Assembly: GCA_021209875.1 (NCBI GenBank)
Contig: JAGYVD010000008.1
Span: 1,921,501-1,985,500, forward strand
From: Rosellinia necatrix
Taxonomy: Eukaryota > Ascomycota > Sordariomycetes > Xylariales > Xylariaceae
DNA length: 64,000 nt
Direction: 5' to 3'
The notes under the pieces are model-generated. The model was not told the DNA's origin, made no database searches, and was given only the letters and a program-made list of their open reading frames with translations. The translations under genes and the position numbers were made by a program. Below are positions 12,381 to 25,858 of this stretch, one piece after another; position 1 is the stretch's first letter, and every line of letters starts with the position of its first letter.

Positions 12381-13655
12381 AATATTGGTAGTCGAAGGTT
12401 AAAAGGGGATTGAGATCGTGCGTGGTCATGCCGGCAAGTTCATGCAATCATATTGGAACGGCTCGACTTTTTATGCTTCGATAACATTCACGCATCGTCG
12501 CACCACTACGTGAGGTGAAGTTGGAATACGGCGTTTATGTAAGAATGCGGCGGCGATCTGGGAATGTGGCAGCGGCGTGGGAATACGGCTCAGGAAACGA
12601 CACAGCCGCAGCTGAATGTAATATCATTGTACGATTAAAAGTGCCGCCTATAATTATAGCCTAATTCTTTCAGTGGCGACTTTTGTTAGCGGCCGATATG
12701 TCTAGAAAGATCATGAGATCGTGGGGGCTTAGAAGTTGCCAAGCGAGGAGTCTCCGTCCAATTATAGCATCAAAGCAAGACAGGATTTAAGGATTAAATT
12801 GAGAGGGATAGTAACGTTGCTAACCTAAAAATTAAACAAACATATATACTATCAGACTTCAATTCAGGAAACTATATTCAAACACGCTGGCTGTTTGAGG
12901 TTGCTCCTACTGCGTTCTTCATACGCTGGGCGAAGGCAGCCCTGGGGCTGATCCAATTTCTAGAGCCGCTCCTGACTTTTGATCATTATCCCTGCTTTCC
13001 AAGAACCGGGATACTTCAGGAGTGTGGTTCCTAAGGTTCTAGAATTAGAGACTCGTACTTTGGCTGTTCTTTAGTTAGGGGTAATAACGCTATTTAATTG
13101 TTCTATAATATTTTTAGGTCCCACGAAGAGATTTATTATTTTATAAGCCCCACCTATGTTTCCATGTTGTTGATCCGATAATACTACTATTTCCCGTTTA
13201 ATACTTTGAGGGTCAATTAGATTGAAGCTCGGAACTAGTGTACGGGCTTTGGTCTTTGGTGGGTTACAGTCTATATCCTCTATTGTGAGTAAGGGGGGAA
13301 ATATCTGTGGAGGTTCACTTCCGCAGGATTATTAGGAAGATACGGAAAATGCCTATAGCGCCATGAAACAGGCGACTAATTAATAATTATAAGCGTGGAG
13401 GGAGTATGCTGTATAATTAACTGGTGGCATTATCTCGACAGCTTGGTTTACAGCATTAACTGTATAATTTGAGTCGTCAATTAATCCATTGCGCTTGAAT
13501 CGTATATTAATCAACATAAAACGCTACATTTATCCTCCCGTCACTTCTCTTGCTTGTTCTCTAACCTAAATAACTTTCTTTAAACTGTTTAACCTGCCAA
13601 CCTTTTCGTGCTAGTTTTATTCCTTGATGAGTCAAACGGCTGCCGCCTCTTCTTT
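12381..13655. other. Intergenic DNA downstream of the PKS
   Basis: This stretch lies between the cysteine-rich gene promoter and the PKS stop codon. It is AT-rich, especially 13,060-13,600, and may hold an old mutated repeat, but no protein motif survives that I could name. Confidence 0.5.
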
Positions 13656-16600
13656 TCATATCTCTATGTCTGCTAAGACGAGATCCGGCTGTTCTGCGAG
13701 TGCGCATACAAGCTGTTCATAATCTTTCGCGATCCTATCCGCCGCAGCTTGATCAAATAGATCTTTTCGAAAAAAGAAGTGGTGCGCACAGTCCCCCTCT
13801 AGTTCATCAATCGTATCTAGGTATACATCGTATGGTACATTTAGATCGAACCCCATCAATAATAATTTGTTGTCCTTTCCCCAGGGGATCATCTCGCGCT
13901 GTCCCATGCGAAAGTCGACAAAAACCTGAAAGAAGGGGAAATACTTCGAATTCTCCTGCAGTTTGAGTCTGAAAGATACACGGGTCAGTGGAAATGTGGG
14001 AGAGGTTGGACTCGATTGATAGTTTGGGACATGGAGGGGGGTTTTATTTACTTTTCAACGAGTATCGGATACGGAAGTTTTGAGTGCTCAAGAGCAGCAT
14101 ACGTCTTGTCTCTAGTATGCTTGACTAGGTCGGAAAACCGGATAGACCGTTGAATGAAAAGCCGCACAAGCACGAGGTTATAAAGAGGGCCAATAACATC
14201 CATATTGGTGGCGTCGTGTCCTCTTCCACTTTCGGCGACGGCGAAGGTTACATCCTCGCCACCTACGGTGAGCCGCAGTAACAGAACCCGAAGCGTTGCC
14301 ATGTAGAAGAGGAACGGCGTAGCCCGAAGGCTTCGACATACGTTAAGTACCTTAGCTTTGATAGCTGGACCAATTCTGCAAGCTGCTCGAATGTTCTCGT
14401 AAACTTTCAAAACTGGTCGTTCACACACCTTCGATAGAGTCATGAGGGGTAGTGGGGCTGGGGGCATTGGGAATTCTTCTCGCCAGTATTGTAGGTCATT
14501 TTCAAATTTTCCTGCTTGATAATCAAACTGTTGCTGTTGCGAGGCGTCTCGGAATTGCTTCACTTGATGCTGGGTAAGCGGATTGTCGTAGTGAAATGCT
14601 AGCCACTTCATCAATGTTGGCATTGATGTTCCATCGAGGACAAGAGGGTGCAGTCCCACAATAAGGAAATTATCCAATGGTGTTTGGGTAAGGAGTACCA
14701 TATGGGCCGTTTTGCCATTGGATACATCAAACCTATGCTTTTTCTGAATGGACATGCTGATTTCAGCCACTTCTCTTGGATGTGAGATGTGTTGATGCTT
14801 TAGTTGTAACCGGCCACGCTTTAAAATGTGTTGCATTTGTAGCCCATCATGGTCAAAAAACGCTGTTCTGAGGATTTCATGTTGTCGGGTCAAAGAAAGA
14901 ACAGCTTGCTCTAGCCTCTTCCGGTCTATTGTACCCGTGATGCGTGCCCATGCAGTGTGGTTGAGACCGAACGGATCCTCCAGAAAAAACCCCGAGGGGT
15001 AAAACCTTGCTTGTGTAAATGACACAGGGATAGATCTCTCAATTTCCAGTCCGGAGTCTCTCACCATAGTGACTCGTTGGCTTGAGTTTGTATCCGAAAC
15101 CGATGATTCTTTGATGGGCCGGAGGTCATATCTCTTGTCATATTCCCGCCGACCGGTAACAATGGGAGTATCTTCGACTTCTTTAGTATCGTGTCTTGTC
15201 AGCCTAGGAGTAAATCGAGCCGGAAGATTTTCTACCGCTATAGAAACCAACTCAATGACTGAGCCGCCATTTAGGACTTTGAGGACAGGTATGTTGACCT
15301 CAAGGGTCTTCATGAACCATCCACGAATTTCCACTGCTGTAATAGAGTCAATACCAAGTTGATCGAAGCGTGTCGCATCCAGTTCGGATTTGCTCAGTTT
15401 ATCAGCATCTAGCTGGAATAGCAACTCAAGTTCGTGAATGAAGGCATTTCGTATTACGTCTTGGATTTCTCCGCTGCTTTGACAACTCTCAAGCTGAAGC
15501 TTGATAGGAACGTTAGTAGCAACAGCGCTTTTCGTTATATCTATCGCATCCCGATGATATTTGATTAAGTGGCTCATGATGGGCCATGATTCCCAAGTGG
15601 GCATGTGGTTTTCTGCAGAGTTCACTCTCCGAATTCCTGATACGAGCTCAATCGAGGTATTTGAACCACAACGCCCAGCCAACACCGCTTCTGCGAAAAT
15701 TTGATGAACGTCGCGAGTAGACATACGATACAACCCCCCTTTTTGCATTGAGATATTGCCCATTGCAGTATCCTCGTCTGTCTTGGTAAGATATCCTATG
15801 TCAAATACAGGACCAATATCTATAACAGATGCGGCTAGGCCCCTTTTTCTGCGCTGTTGAGCGAGACCAGCCATAAAAGTATTGGCTGCTGCGTAGTTTG
15901 CCTGCCCATGGTTTCCTACGATGGCGACCGCCGAGGAGAAAAATATAAAAAAGTCCAAGGTATTCGCTTGGAAGAGTTCATTGATATGGACGCTTCCTTC
16001 CACCTTTGGCGAGGTGACATTGAGCAGTTGTTCAAGGGTCATATCCTGTATAGCTGTATCCTGCAGAACCATTGCCCCCTGCGCAACGCCAGCAATAGGG
16101 GGCATGGTGGAGCAAATATCGTCATAAAGCGTTGCAACTTGATCCCTCTGCGTGATATCGCTAGTCAAGAATCATTCAGTTAGTTGAAATGAGCAAGACT
16201 TTGATTAATTGACGATGTGGACGTACCAAGACGTGACCCTCACAATTGATTCTCTTGCACGCATATCATCTAGCCATGCCGATTGAACTTTTGGCTTTCT
16301 ACTAGTAAGCACAAAATGTCGGGCTCCATGTTGTAGCATCCACTCGCACAATGATAGGCCAAGATCACCGGTCAACCCAACAAGCCAATAGGTCCCATTA
16401 CCAGGAAACGATATCTTGGAGTCCACGGGTCTTACTCGAACGGAGATCTGTGAGTCCTGTCAAATGTATGTGGGTCACTCCACACCTCCGGATATATATT
16501 CTACTGAATATCCCAGGTCCTTTGACCTATCTCTGTAACTAATTCTACACCTTGAATACATCTTTGACCATAATGATGATCCACTTCTCATGACAAGTCC

Positions 16601-19600
16601 GTCACCCAGTCAACCACAGTAAAAGGGGCCGGTTGGTCACGGCTTCTGGGCAAGTCGCTAATAAGAAGAGTAGGGGCAGCTTCCCATTCCGAACCCCGAG
16701 CCTTAGTTAACGAAGTCAAGGCTCTCGCCAAAGCTTTCTCAATAGAATTCTTCATATGGCTTCTCTTGGTAATAGAAGAAATCCAGGCGGTTTCGCTTGT
16801 AAGAGAGTTCATGGTCTCTTTTAAACAGGATGGAGGGAGCGTCAACGCAATTTGATCGCCAATTGACCCTAGCTCTGAACAAGATGTCATATCAATAAAG
16901 GCAGAGAAGCCACCCCACGTAAGTCTTTCCAATTCTCTTCGTGTCGCCATCTGATGTATTTCCACCCATTTTTGTCCTTGTCTCCTTGCCACCCCCGCGT
17001 CCGTGGCCGCGAACGTGATACGCACACCAAAGACCACAGCTTCGTCGTCTATGATTGACGCAAATTGAGGGTTAGCATTTAGGATGAGGACTCTGTCGTC
17101 TTTCGATAAACGGCTTAAAATAGTGACTGCCAGTAAGTGCTGAGCCGTTAACCAGAGAAGCTGCACTTGGGAGGCTGATGTCACTGTAATTGGGGTTGCG
17201 AGTTCGGTTAGGGGGGAAACCACTGAGCTATTCGTATTTGAGAGTGCAATCCACTTGTTGCATGACTGAATATCGTCTCCAATTATGAGATGCATATATC
17301 CATACTCAAAAACGCGGATAGGGAGGAGGAGGGAGTGAGTCGTTCTTAGACGGATGCCGTTGGTTTGCCGGTGGGCAGTGCGCGGTTCCGACACAACCTC
17401 ATATTCTGACGCAGTGCTTAAAATATGTAGATCAAACGTAGAAGGATTGATCTGGCCGCGAATTTCTCTGAGATTGGAGTTATAGCGGTCATTCATATCT
17501 CTGTCCATCATTATACGAGGAATCAGATGTCGACCTGCCTGGTCTATCAACAGTTCAGTCTCTTGACTGAACTGGATGTTATCTCGTTGGTGGGACTGCA
17601 CTATAGCGACATGCCTTAAAAGGCATTCCGCTATGATCTCCTTCCTAGCAACGTGAATATCCTCAAAATCTAGTAATAGGTATCTTAGTGCAGGGTTGTC
17701 ACGAGACGCCCCGCGCATCAGCCCCAAAATCATATTCGCGTACGGGTTGCTAAAATTGCGTCCCTGCGTGGCCCAAACCACGACTCCAGTGTGAAGAAGA
17801 ATTTTCTTCAGAGCATCCCATTTCTGCATCATAATATTCTGAAACACGGATGTGTTTATATCAATTAAGCACAAGATCACTGTATCCGGCTCAAAGGGAA
17901 TCTCCGGGACATCTCCAAGGGAGCTGATGACCCTGACGCTGTGACAATGCGGCTCGAGCATGTGCACGTTTTCATCCACGAGCCCTTTCGTTCCCCGGTT
18001 AGCATCATGTATTATGATAAGCTCCTTAATTATGAGGTTCGGGGCTAACTCGGTAGAAACGTTCCGTAAGGGGTTGCGGAGGAAAGAGACCATATCATCC
18101 ACAGCTTGAGATGTGAAAACCGTGAACGGGATCATGCCACAAGTCTTGGCAACTTCGGTATCAATTCCAGAAAATCCCGCTGATAGCAGCAATCTATCCC
18201 ATTCAGTGATGCTGACGCCTACCGACGCTCGCGAATCCGTGTCGCTGTGTCTCCAGTGAGAAAAAAGTCCACAGACAAGACTGTAGTAAGGGCGGTTGGC
18301 TGGCGATAACTCAAGCACGATGAGGCGCCCGCCGGGCCTAAGGAGGGCTCGCACATTTCGCAAGGTCCCAGCGATGTTAGTTTCTCCGTGTAGAGAAAGA
18401 GGCGCCACGATTAAATCATACGTCGATTCAGCAAATCCCTGGCTTAGTAAGTCTAGTGCTAAATCGAGTGGTTTGAATGAAATTTTGTGCTTGTAAGCAT
18501 CTAGCCATTTCTGTTCGGGGTTCCAGAGTGCTGGGTTCGGTGCAGCCACAGTGTACGAGGCGAAACTAGGTCCAACCTCCTGCAACACCGCTTTTGTTGC
18601 AGCGCCCATACTAGACGCTAGTTCAAGTATGTTCATATGAGGATAGCGGTGAACAACCTGTTTCACCAACCGAGAAAGATAAATTCCGAGGGGTTTCAAT
18701 TCGAGCCCGTTCATATACCATTCTTCAGTTAGGCTTGCTTCTATGGCGATGTCTGTTGCTTGCCTCTCGCCATTAACAATAGCGACTAGGTTTTTCCCGA
18801 ACTGGGACAAGATTTTTATATCAACCGTGTTAGTGGAACTTTTGAATAGCTCAGCTGTGGTTTCTTCATCTTGCTGCAAGAACGGCTGCTGATACGGCGG
18901 TTCACCCATGCTTGATGGTAATGTGATCTGGTCGACAAGTTGATATAATTCATAGTACGGCTCACCGATCCCCGGACGATGGGTAGTTGGGGTCTTGAGT
19001 TTCAAGTCGACCAGATATAGGCAAGCGATTTTGTCAAGAAGATCTCCTTCCTTGGATTCCTTCGCGTTTATGCCTTCATCCCACGCGAAGGCGGAAGCGT
19101 TAGGATCAGCAACATCCCACACAATACGAGAAAATACTTCTTTGTCATCTAGTGAGGTGTGGGCAACAATAGGTACCGCACTTAACCCCTGAATTTGAAT
19201 AATTGCCGAATCATGGCTTTCCGGGTAGATATTGATATTGCAATGCAGATCTTGGTGTGGTAGGTCTTGGGCGTGGACTGTATCAAACCGTAGAGCTTTA
19301 TCTTTTGCGATTGTTGCTTGACAGAGGTGAGGATTGATGGCGACACGTTCAATTCTCCGCGGAAGATGCATCGATAATTGTGTTCCATCATCCTGGATTG
19401 AGTAATACGTCAAAAACATAGATTGCTGTACGAAATGAGTCAACTTTGCGGCACGTGAGCGAGCAGAAAATGACTTACAAGAGCACTATCTAACGCACCG
19501 GGGTGCACTAGAAGTTGCGTTGGTTCAATTAATGAAACAAACCCAGTTGCGGCACCGAGTTTCCTTTGCAACCTTTCGAGTGTTGCGAAGGTACCTCCGT

Positions 19601-22600
19601 ATTGGTAGCCAAGGCTTAATAGTTGTCGGTAGAGTTGTGAAGCCGATACAGGCAGCAAGGTTGGGGGTATCTGGGGACGAGAAGGCAGAGTTTCATGTGA
19701 TGGTTGTCCTAATTGGATTCGTAACTGACCGCTGACTTTTAGTTCTAGTGGATTGGCAGCGAGAGCAGGTCCTGCATGGTATTTAAAATCAGCTGTGATG
19801 GCGGAATGTGTTCTTGAGATACCCGTCAGAGAAAGTATAACTTCCACTTCCAAGTCGCTAGGCTCGAAGACAAGGGCTGCTGTAATATTCATCCCCAGAA
19901 GCTCAATTAACTTGACTGGTTTGTTTTGACAAAGGATTAGGGCCGCTTCAGCCACACTAACGATGTAGCCAGTGGCGGGAAAAACTACCAGATTCTGTAA
20001 CTGGTGACCCGAAAGCCACTCGATCTCTGAAAGGCGAAGAATTTGGCGCCACCGTATGTCATGATCTGTGCTATCTGGAGTCATATGGCCCAAGAGTTCA
20101 TGGACTGGACCGGGCCGCGTGCGGACTGCCTTGGCATATCTTGACTCATGCCAGTATTCTTTTTCGTGGTTCCATGAATACGTTGGAAGCCCCTTCACAA
20201 AATTGACTTCTGAAGTACCGGAGATAAAGCAATCATATTGCTGAAGGTTAACCTCCCCTTTGCCCAAGTGAGTCCAGGCATAACCAAGCCCGTCGGCCAT
20301 TGTTGAGATGCATGAAATGCCACGGCGAAATAGGCTGGTATATGGAACAGTGTTCAGGGCTACATCCTGAATATTTTGAAGTACTGGTGACCTAAGTGTA
20401 GAATGTGGCCCCAGTTCGATAACTAGATCAGGAGCCCCCATAGCACGACAAGCGCACTGAATGGCTTGCATGAAAAGTACTGGCTGTTCCATGTTTCTCA
20501 CCCAGTAAAAGCTATTAAGGGACTCGTGGTTGATGACTTTCAACCCATCAAGCGTCGAGAACCATGGCGGATGCTGGCTATCCTGGTTGATCTGAATGTT
20601 GAGCATCTCCAAGCAATGCAGATATTTGGTCGAGTTAGATATTGTGTGATGTGAGTGGTACGCTTGATCAAGCTTCAAAATCCTAGCAACCTTTTTCTCG
20701 TCTTCAAAAATGATTTTGAGTTCTTCAATCGCGTCGCGATCCCCAGAAATGGTCACGCTAGATCCCGAATTTACACAGGCAACACAAGCGCGACCCTGGA
20801 ACTCGGGAAATTTCAACAGTTCCTGAGCATCCTCCACTGATGTTCCTACGGCCATCATGGCTCCTGGCTTTCCATCCGGACCTTTCAAGTTCTCTGAGAA
20901 TAAGCCTCGGTAATAAGCGATGCAGATAGCATCTTCTGCCGAGATAAGGCCGGCCGCATAGCACGCCGCAATCTCGCCAGATGAATGACCTACAACAGCT
21001 GTGAAGTGGATTCCTGCAGCACGTACTAGCTCGACTTGAAGAATTTGAATTGCTGTGCATAAGGGCTGAGATAGGGTCGCTTCCATTACTCGGGATCCGA
21101 TCCCCTTTCTTAGCTCCTCTCGGATTGACCATTTGGGGCGATCAGCAGCAGGAAGCTGGTTGAGGCGGGTCTGCAAGCGCTGGATAATTGCTAGTGAGGA
21201 AGGCGACTGGGTGATTAAATCATATCCCATCTGTGGCCATTGAGCCCCTTGGCCTGTAAATATGGCCAGTATATGAGGCTTCTCTCCAGGAGATTTCCGA
21301 TCGATACTTCTTAACCCAACTACTTTTGAAGGATCGAGCTCCGATGTTTGAAGCTTGTTTTCGATTTTGGCACGTAGATCATCGATATTACACGCCCCAA
21401 TCGCGGTAGCAATGGGAAGGCGAGTCCGTCGCTTATCTAAAGAATATGCCAAATTCCTTGGATCTACGTCTTTTCTCTGGTGCAAGTAATCGCAGAAGGT
21501 TCTCAGGTACGATCTAAGGGAAGACTCTGTGGCTGCGGAAAAGGTGAAGGGGCGAAACACTATTTGTAGGATTTGGTCTTGTTTTCGGCCTTGAATTAGG
21601 CCTGTATAGTTCTCGAGGATAGCATGAGCATTTGTGCCTCCGAACCCAAAGCTGTGGCCAAGTTAGATGCTTGAATATCAGGTCGTAGACGGTTGAGCCA
21701 TACCTATTAACACTCACGCGGCGTCGGCCGCCTTTAGCCAGGGACGGCCAAGGAATCAACGATGTAGGAACAAGCAACTTAGTGCGATAAGGTTCTATGC
21801 GTGGGTTTAGTTGGCTGAAATGGAGATTTGGCGGTATCATTGCATGTTGAAGTAATAGTGACGCCTTTAAAAGTCCCGCCAGCCCTGCCGTGCTCTCGGT
21901 GTGCCCAATAACAGTCTTGATACTGCCGATAAATAGAGTGTCTGGTGCACCATTTGGAAGCAGACCTTCAGGGAAAAAAGCTGCATGGATAGCTTCGGCC
22001 TCGATAGGATCACCTACTGCTGTTCCTGTACCATGGGCTTCAAAGAACTGGGGGTAGTTTGAAGGTTCTAGCAGACTTAGTCCTGCTCGATCGTAGCACT
22101 GTTGTATTAGATGCGCTTGTGCGGTCGCACTTGGCCTGGCTAGGCGTTAGTGAATTTGGCATGTAAGTAGGTGCAAATTCTCAACCGTCACTTACATTGT
22201 TGGGCCTGGTGTTTTCCCGTCTTGATTCACCGCGGTCTCACGAATAACGCATTCAATAGGATCGCCGTCTGCCTCTGCAACACATCGCATTTTAAGGACT
22301 ACAGCCGCGACGCCATCTCCTCGGGCATACCCGTTGGCTTTTGCATCCCACATGCGAGATTTGCCTTCTGCAGAAAGCATTTGAAGGTTGGACTCTGCGA
22401 TAAAGGCGGTAGGGTTAAATATCAAATTCGAACCAGCCACAATTGCCGTTCTAGAGCGTCCGGACCGTAATTGTTGAACTGCGTGGTCCAAAGCAACCAA
22501 ACTAGAACTGCAAGCTGTGTCGACAGTGATTGATGGCCCGTGCCAGTCGAAGAAGTATGATATACGATTTGATAACATCGCTTTGGATGTTCCCGTAGCA

Positions 22601-23034
22601 TGATATGTACCCAAGTTGTCATAGTCTTGTAACATCAGCTGTTCGTAATCATTCATCATTTGGCCAGCATACACAGCTGTGTCAGAGCCTTTCAACCCGT
22701 CAACTGTCTGGCCGCCTGTTTCGAGGGCTTCGTACACAACCTCCAGCAACAATCGTATCTGTGGATCCATGACATTGGCTTCGACGGGGTTTACGCCAAA
22801 AAATGCAGCATCAAATTGTCGAGCTGTATCTTCATGTAGAAGATAAGCTTCTCTGACATTAGAATGGCCATGGTAAGATGACTTTTGATGATAGTATCCC
22901 TCTAGATTGGGGATATCTCTTGACAAGTTGGCAGGGTCACAAAGCAGCGCCCATAATTTCGTGGGATTGTTTGCGCCACCAGGGAACCGACAGCCAGAGC
23001 CAATGATGGCGACCTCTCGTTCATCAATCGTCAT
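13656..23034 (-). CDS. Highly reducing polyketide synthase, LovB-type with terminal C domain
   Basis: Seven exons: 23034-22196, 22135-21704, 21651-19479, 19425-16606, 16456-16227, 16160-14052 and 13968-13656. They total 8,916 bp or 2,971 aa, close to lovastatin nonaketide synthase. Domain order: KS (1-430; [30 protein letters not shown]), AT (about 550-870; [16 protein letters not shown]), DH (about 940-1220; HELLG, His in [21 protein letters not shown]), C-methyltransferase region (about 1300-1550), a silent ER-like region, KR (about 2095-2370; [33 protein letters not shown]), ACP ([12 protein letters not shown], about 2430) and a condensation-type domain (about 2490-2971). KS, AT, KR and ACP residues look intact. 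The methyltransferase motif is degenerate ([11 protein letters not shown] where LEIGAGTGGAT is expected), and the C domain reads HPLVLDG for HHxxxDG. It builds a reduced polyketide chain. Start chosen at [12 protein letters not shown], just before the KS. Confidence 0.95.
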
Positions 23035-23556
23035 GGTGAATGTCCTGAAGCCGAAATGTCTCCAGAAGGGAAGAATCGCGCGAGGACAACAATACGAGAT
23101 ATCTCTGCGATATTTGGAAAGTTGCACAGGCAATATTTTCTCGACCGTATTAATCTGCCAATTTTGGAATAGTCCTGTTTCTTACTTTCCTTCTGTCCTT
23201 TTTTTATCAAGTACTTTCTTTTGGCGGAAGGCAGGCTCGCACTCCGTTAAACCGACTCTATGCTCCCATTCGCCACACTCCTTAGGGTGAAGATAAACAC
23301 TGCAGCCAACAGGACCGCTCGCATGATTGTGATGGTACGCGATTGTGATGCTACGCGCCGCCCGATTATTTTACTCTACTGTCCCACCTGATTTCACGTT
23401 TACTACGCCACGCCCGATTATATACATATTTCTCTAGGAGAATCTTGACTCGGCCAAACCTGCACCACCCCAGAAAACAAGAAAGAAAAAAAAACACTTC
23501 TCGCTCCTTCATCTAACCATCTTCATGCTAGCTTTGCGGTAACACCAACCTTCATA
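23035..23556. promoter_or_regulatory. Bidirectional intergenic promoter between PKS and membrane-protein gene
   Basis: The PKS (minus) and the rhodopsin-domain gene (plus) start 522 bp apart and point away from each other, so both promoters must lie here. A near-perfect repeat, GATTGTGATGGTACGCGATTG followed by TGATGCTACGCG, lies at about 23,324-23,356 and could be an operator-like element. This is inference from layout; no factor site is identified. Confidence 0.5.
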
Positions 23557-24981
23557 ATGGCGTTTGAGCTGTGGAAAAACCATGCCGAGTATACGCAGTT
23601 CATAGTCCTGCTCATTTTCTCACCACTTAGCATTATCGTGGTGGCATGGCGTTTCGTAGCCACGTATCAAAGCACCCGAAAACCCGGTCTCGAGGATTGG
23701 ATGGCTGTCGTAGCAGTAATCTTCTCTGTACTGACTAATGTTGGAGGCATAACGGGTAAGTTGGTTTACGGGGACAGAGTATTATTAACATCCTAGGGGC
23801 TAACGAGTTTCATTTTCGCCAATAGCCACCTCCTACCTTAATGGTCGTTCGCTCGAACAGGAGATTGCCGAGAATCCGTCTGACTACCGCCAAACACGCC
23901 GTGTATGTTACTTACTCCAAGTCTTCAAAATGCCTCTATGGTATTTCAAAACGCGATGCTTATGTTTTAATAGTGGGATTTCGCCGCATTGTATTTCTAT
24001 TTCGTTCACATCCTTACCGTGAAGCTCAGCGTTCTCGCACTATATTATCGCATCTTTGGGGTGAATAGAGCTTTTCGCATTTGGATATATATCATAGGTT
24101 CAGCCCAAGGCATTTTGGTCGTCCTGTTGTCGATTCTGCATCCTCTATCATGTGAGCCATTCAACAGATACTTCGACAAATCGATCCCAGGGACCTGTAG
24201 AGACGATGGTCTAACAATACTCGCGGGCGAGACTCCAAATTCACTGATCGACATCGCAATGGTCATTCTCGTAATGTTTATGATTCGTCCTTTGCAGCTC
24301 AAATCAAGTACCAAATGGAGTTTACGCGTTCTTTTGGGGATGGGTGTTTTGTAAGTAGGCTTCCTAGTCCAATTAAGCAGTTTATTGCTAACGCAAGGTG
24401 ATAGTGTGGGAATCATCGGTTTTATCAAGATTGGTCTTACGTATTCTGCAGCTCAGTTATGTAAGAATCCCTCATGCTAGAAATTCCTCTCTCTTACAGC
24501 GAAGATTAACACCCAATTCTTAGATGCCTTCAGTATAGTGTCCGTCTGGACGAGTGTACAGATGTTCATATCTATGTTGTGTTGCTGTCTACCTGTTATT
24601 CATCACTCATTAAAACGACATTCATGGCGGGTATCACCCAGCTGTATTAGCTTTAAGCGATTATCTCGACGCACGGCTCAGAGTCATCCAACAGATGCGA
24701 ATGGCAGCTCCTCAAAGCCAAGCGACACCTATAACTCGGACCAACGAAATCACAATTATCAATCCCTGGGCAAGCCCAGTAGCGTGAGTTCCCTGGCTTG
24801 GCCGGAGACCGCGCACCATGTTGAAGGTTATCCACTTAATGATTATCCGGGAGGGCAACTATCGTCCAAGTCAACTGGTATAAAGGTGGAAAGAGAATTT
24901 ATTGTCGCGCGAAATGCAGAACCACCGCTGATGATAGCAAAATGTTCACCTATACCATTATCTGAGGACACAAACACCTGA
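23557..24981 (+). CDS. Fungal rhodopsin-domain (PTH11/SAT-like) integral membrane protein
   Basis: Five exons (23557-23755, 23826-23902, 23974-24350, 24405-24460, 24524-24981) with introns of 54-71 bp give 388 aa. The N-terminal two thirds hold about seven hydrophobic helices: FIVLLIFSPLSIIVVAWRF, WMAVVAVIFSVL, YFYFVHILTVKLSVLALYY, IYIIGSAQGILVVLLSIL, IDIAMVILVMFMI, GMGVLFVGIIGFI, and SVQMFISMLCCCLPV. Signature pieces of the fungal rhodopsin-domain family are GLEDW after helix 1, LALYYRIFGVNRAFR, and CRDDG before the fifth helix. The C-terminal 140 residues are hydrophilic and Ser-rich, probably cytosolic. Such genes are often embedded in secondary-metabolite clusters, with unclear roles (sensing, transport or accessory). 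The divergent pairing with the PKS supports co-regulation. Family call is firm; role is not. Confidence 0.87.
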
Positions 24982-25858
24982 TGCGAATCATAGCTTGTGT
25001 TGAAGCTAGGCAGTGTAAAAAAGGGGGGTGTCGGGCGGATCAATCACATGGCGAGGTACCAGCTACCCTATGGGGTAGCTCTAGAGGCATATTTGTGTAT
25101 ATAAGGACTGAAGGCCTCTCACCTAGATGGTAGGCTCAGGAATCAACAATATTAAGCCCTACCCCTATACTAAGCTATCTACTTGCGACCCAGCTGCTAC
25201 CTCATAATTAGTGACTAGACCTCACTCTGGGCATTCTTCCCATAACAGGAGGGAGCTTCAGGCAGCAGTTAAGCTGCATAGGTGGTTGGGGCAGCTCGGC
25301 AAATCGGCCAAAGTCGTCGACGGTCTAGCAGTGTCAGGTACTTGCTCGGATAAGTAGACACCCCCGTGAATATGGCGATCTCTGATCCCAGTTCGTCGGC
25401 AGGCACCTAATAGTCGGTCATCCCCCACCCACCTCGGTGCATACACTACTTGTGATTGCTCAGCCTGATATGTCGGAATCATGCGATCGGCAGTAGGTCG
25501 CCGAGATCCTTCTCGTGAAGTACACTATCTATACACTGCTTGTGTGTGACCAATAGCAGTCGGTGCCTAGCTTTTGTTTCCTCATGTCGTCAACATTGGT
25601 ACGACAGTGTGATATCCAGGGAAGCCCCCTAACCCCGTGGCGTTGGACATAACACTGTGTTATACAGTGCAGCAAAACAACTATTTTCAGGATCAGCGAG
25701 CCGGATTGTACACCCCGCCCTAGCTCCCCGAATACCACAATCTCTGGCAAGTCTAGCGAAGTTCCCGACCCTCTACCGTGACACTTGGGCTTTCAATAAC
25801 GACTTCGCAGTTTCCTCGCTCCTCAGATCACCTCAAATCGTCAATTATGGACGTCTCT
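24982..25858. other. Intergenic DNA between membrane-protein and P450 genes
   Basis: No supported gene. A frame at 25,657-25,962 has weak P450-N-terminus resemblance, but the real P450 first exon overlaps its end in another frame. CACTACTTGTG/ACTGCTTGTG-like segments recur near 25,445-25,545 and may be remnants of a degraded element. Confidence 0.5.

Noticed and set aside
16588..16605. Stop codon at the end of the PKS methyltransferase/ER0 frame, as if the PKS were two genes
   Set aside because: A 149-bp intron (GTGACG...GACAG) restores phase and joins VVDW to the KR domain at the usual position, so one gene is sufficient.
25130..25650. Possible retroelement fragment between the membrane-protein and P450 genes
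   Set aside because: Translated frames on both strands show no reverse-transcriptase, integrase or gag motif; only weak repeated words are visible.
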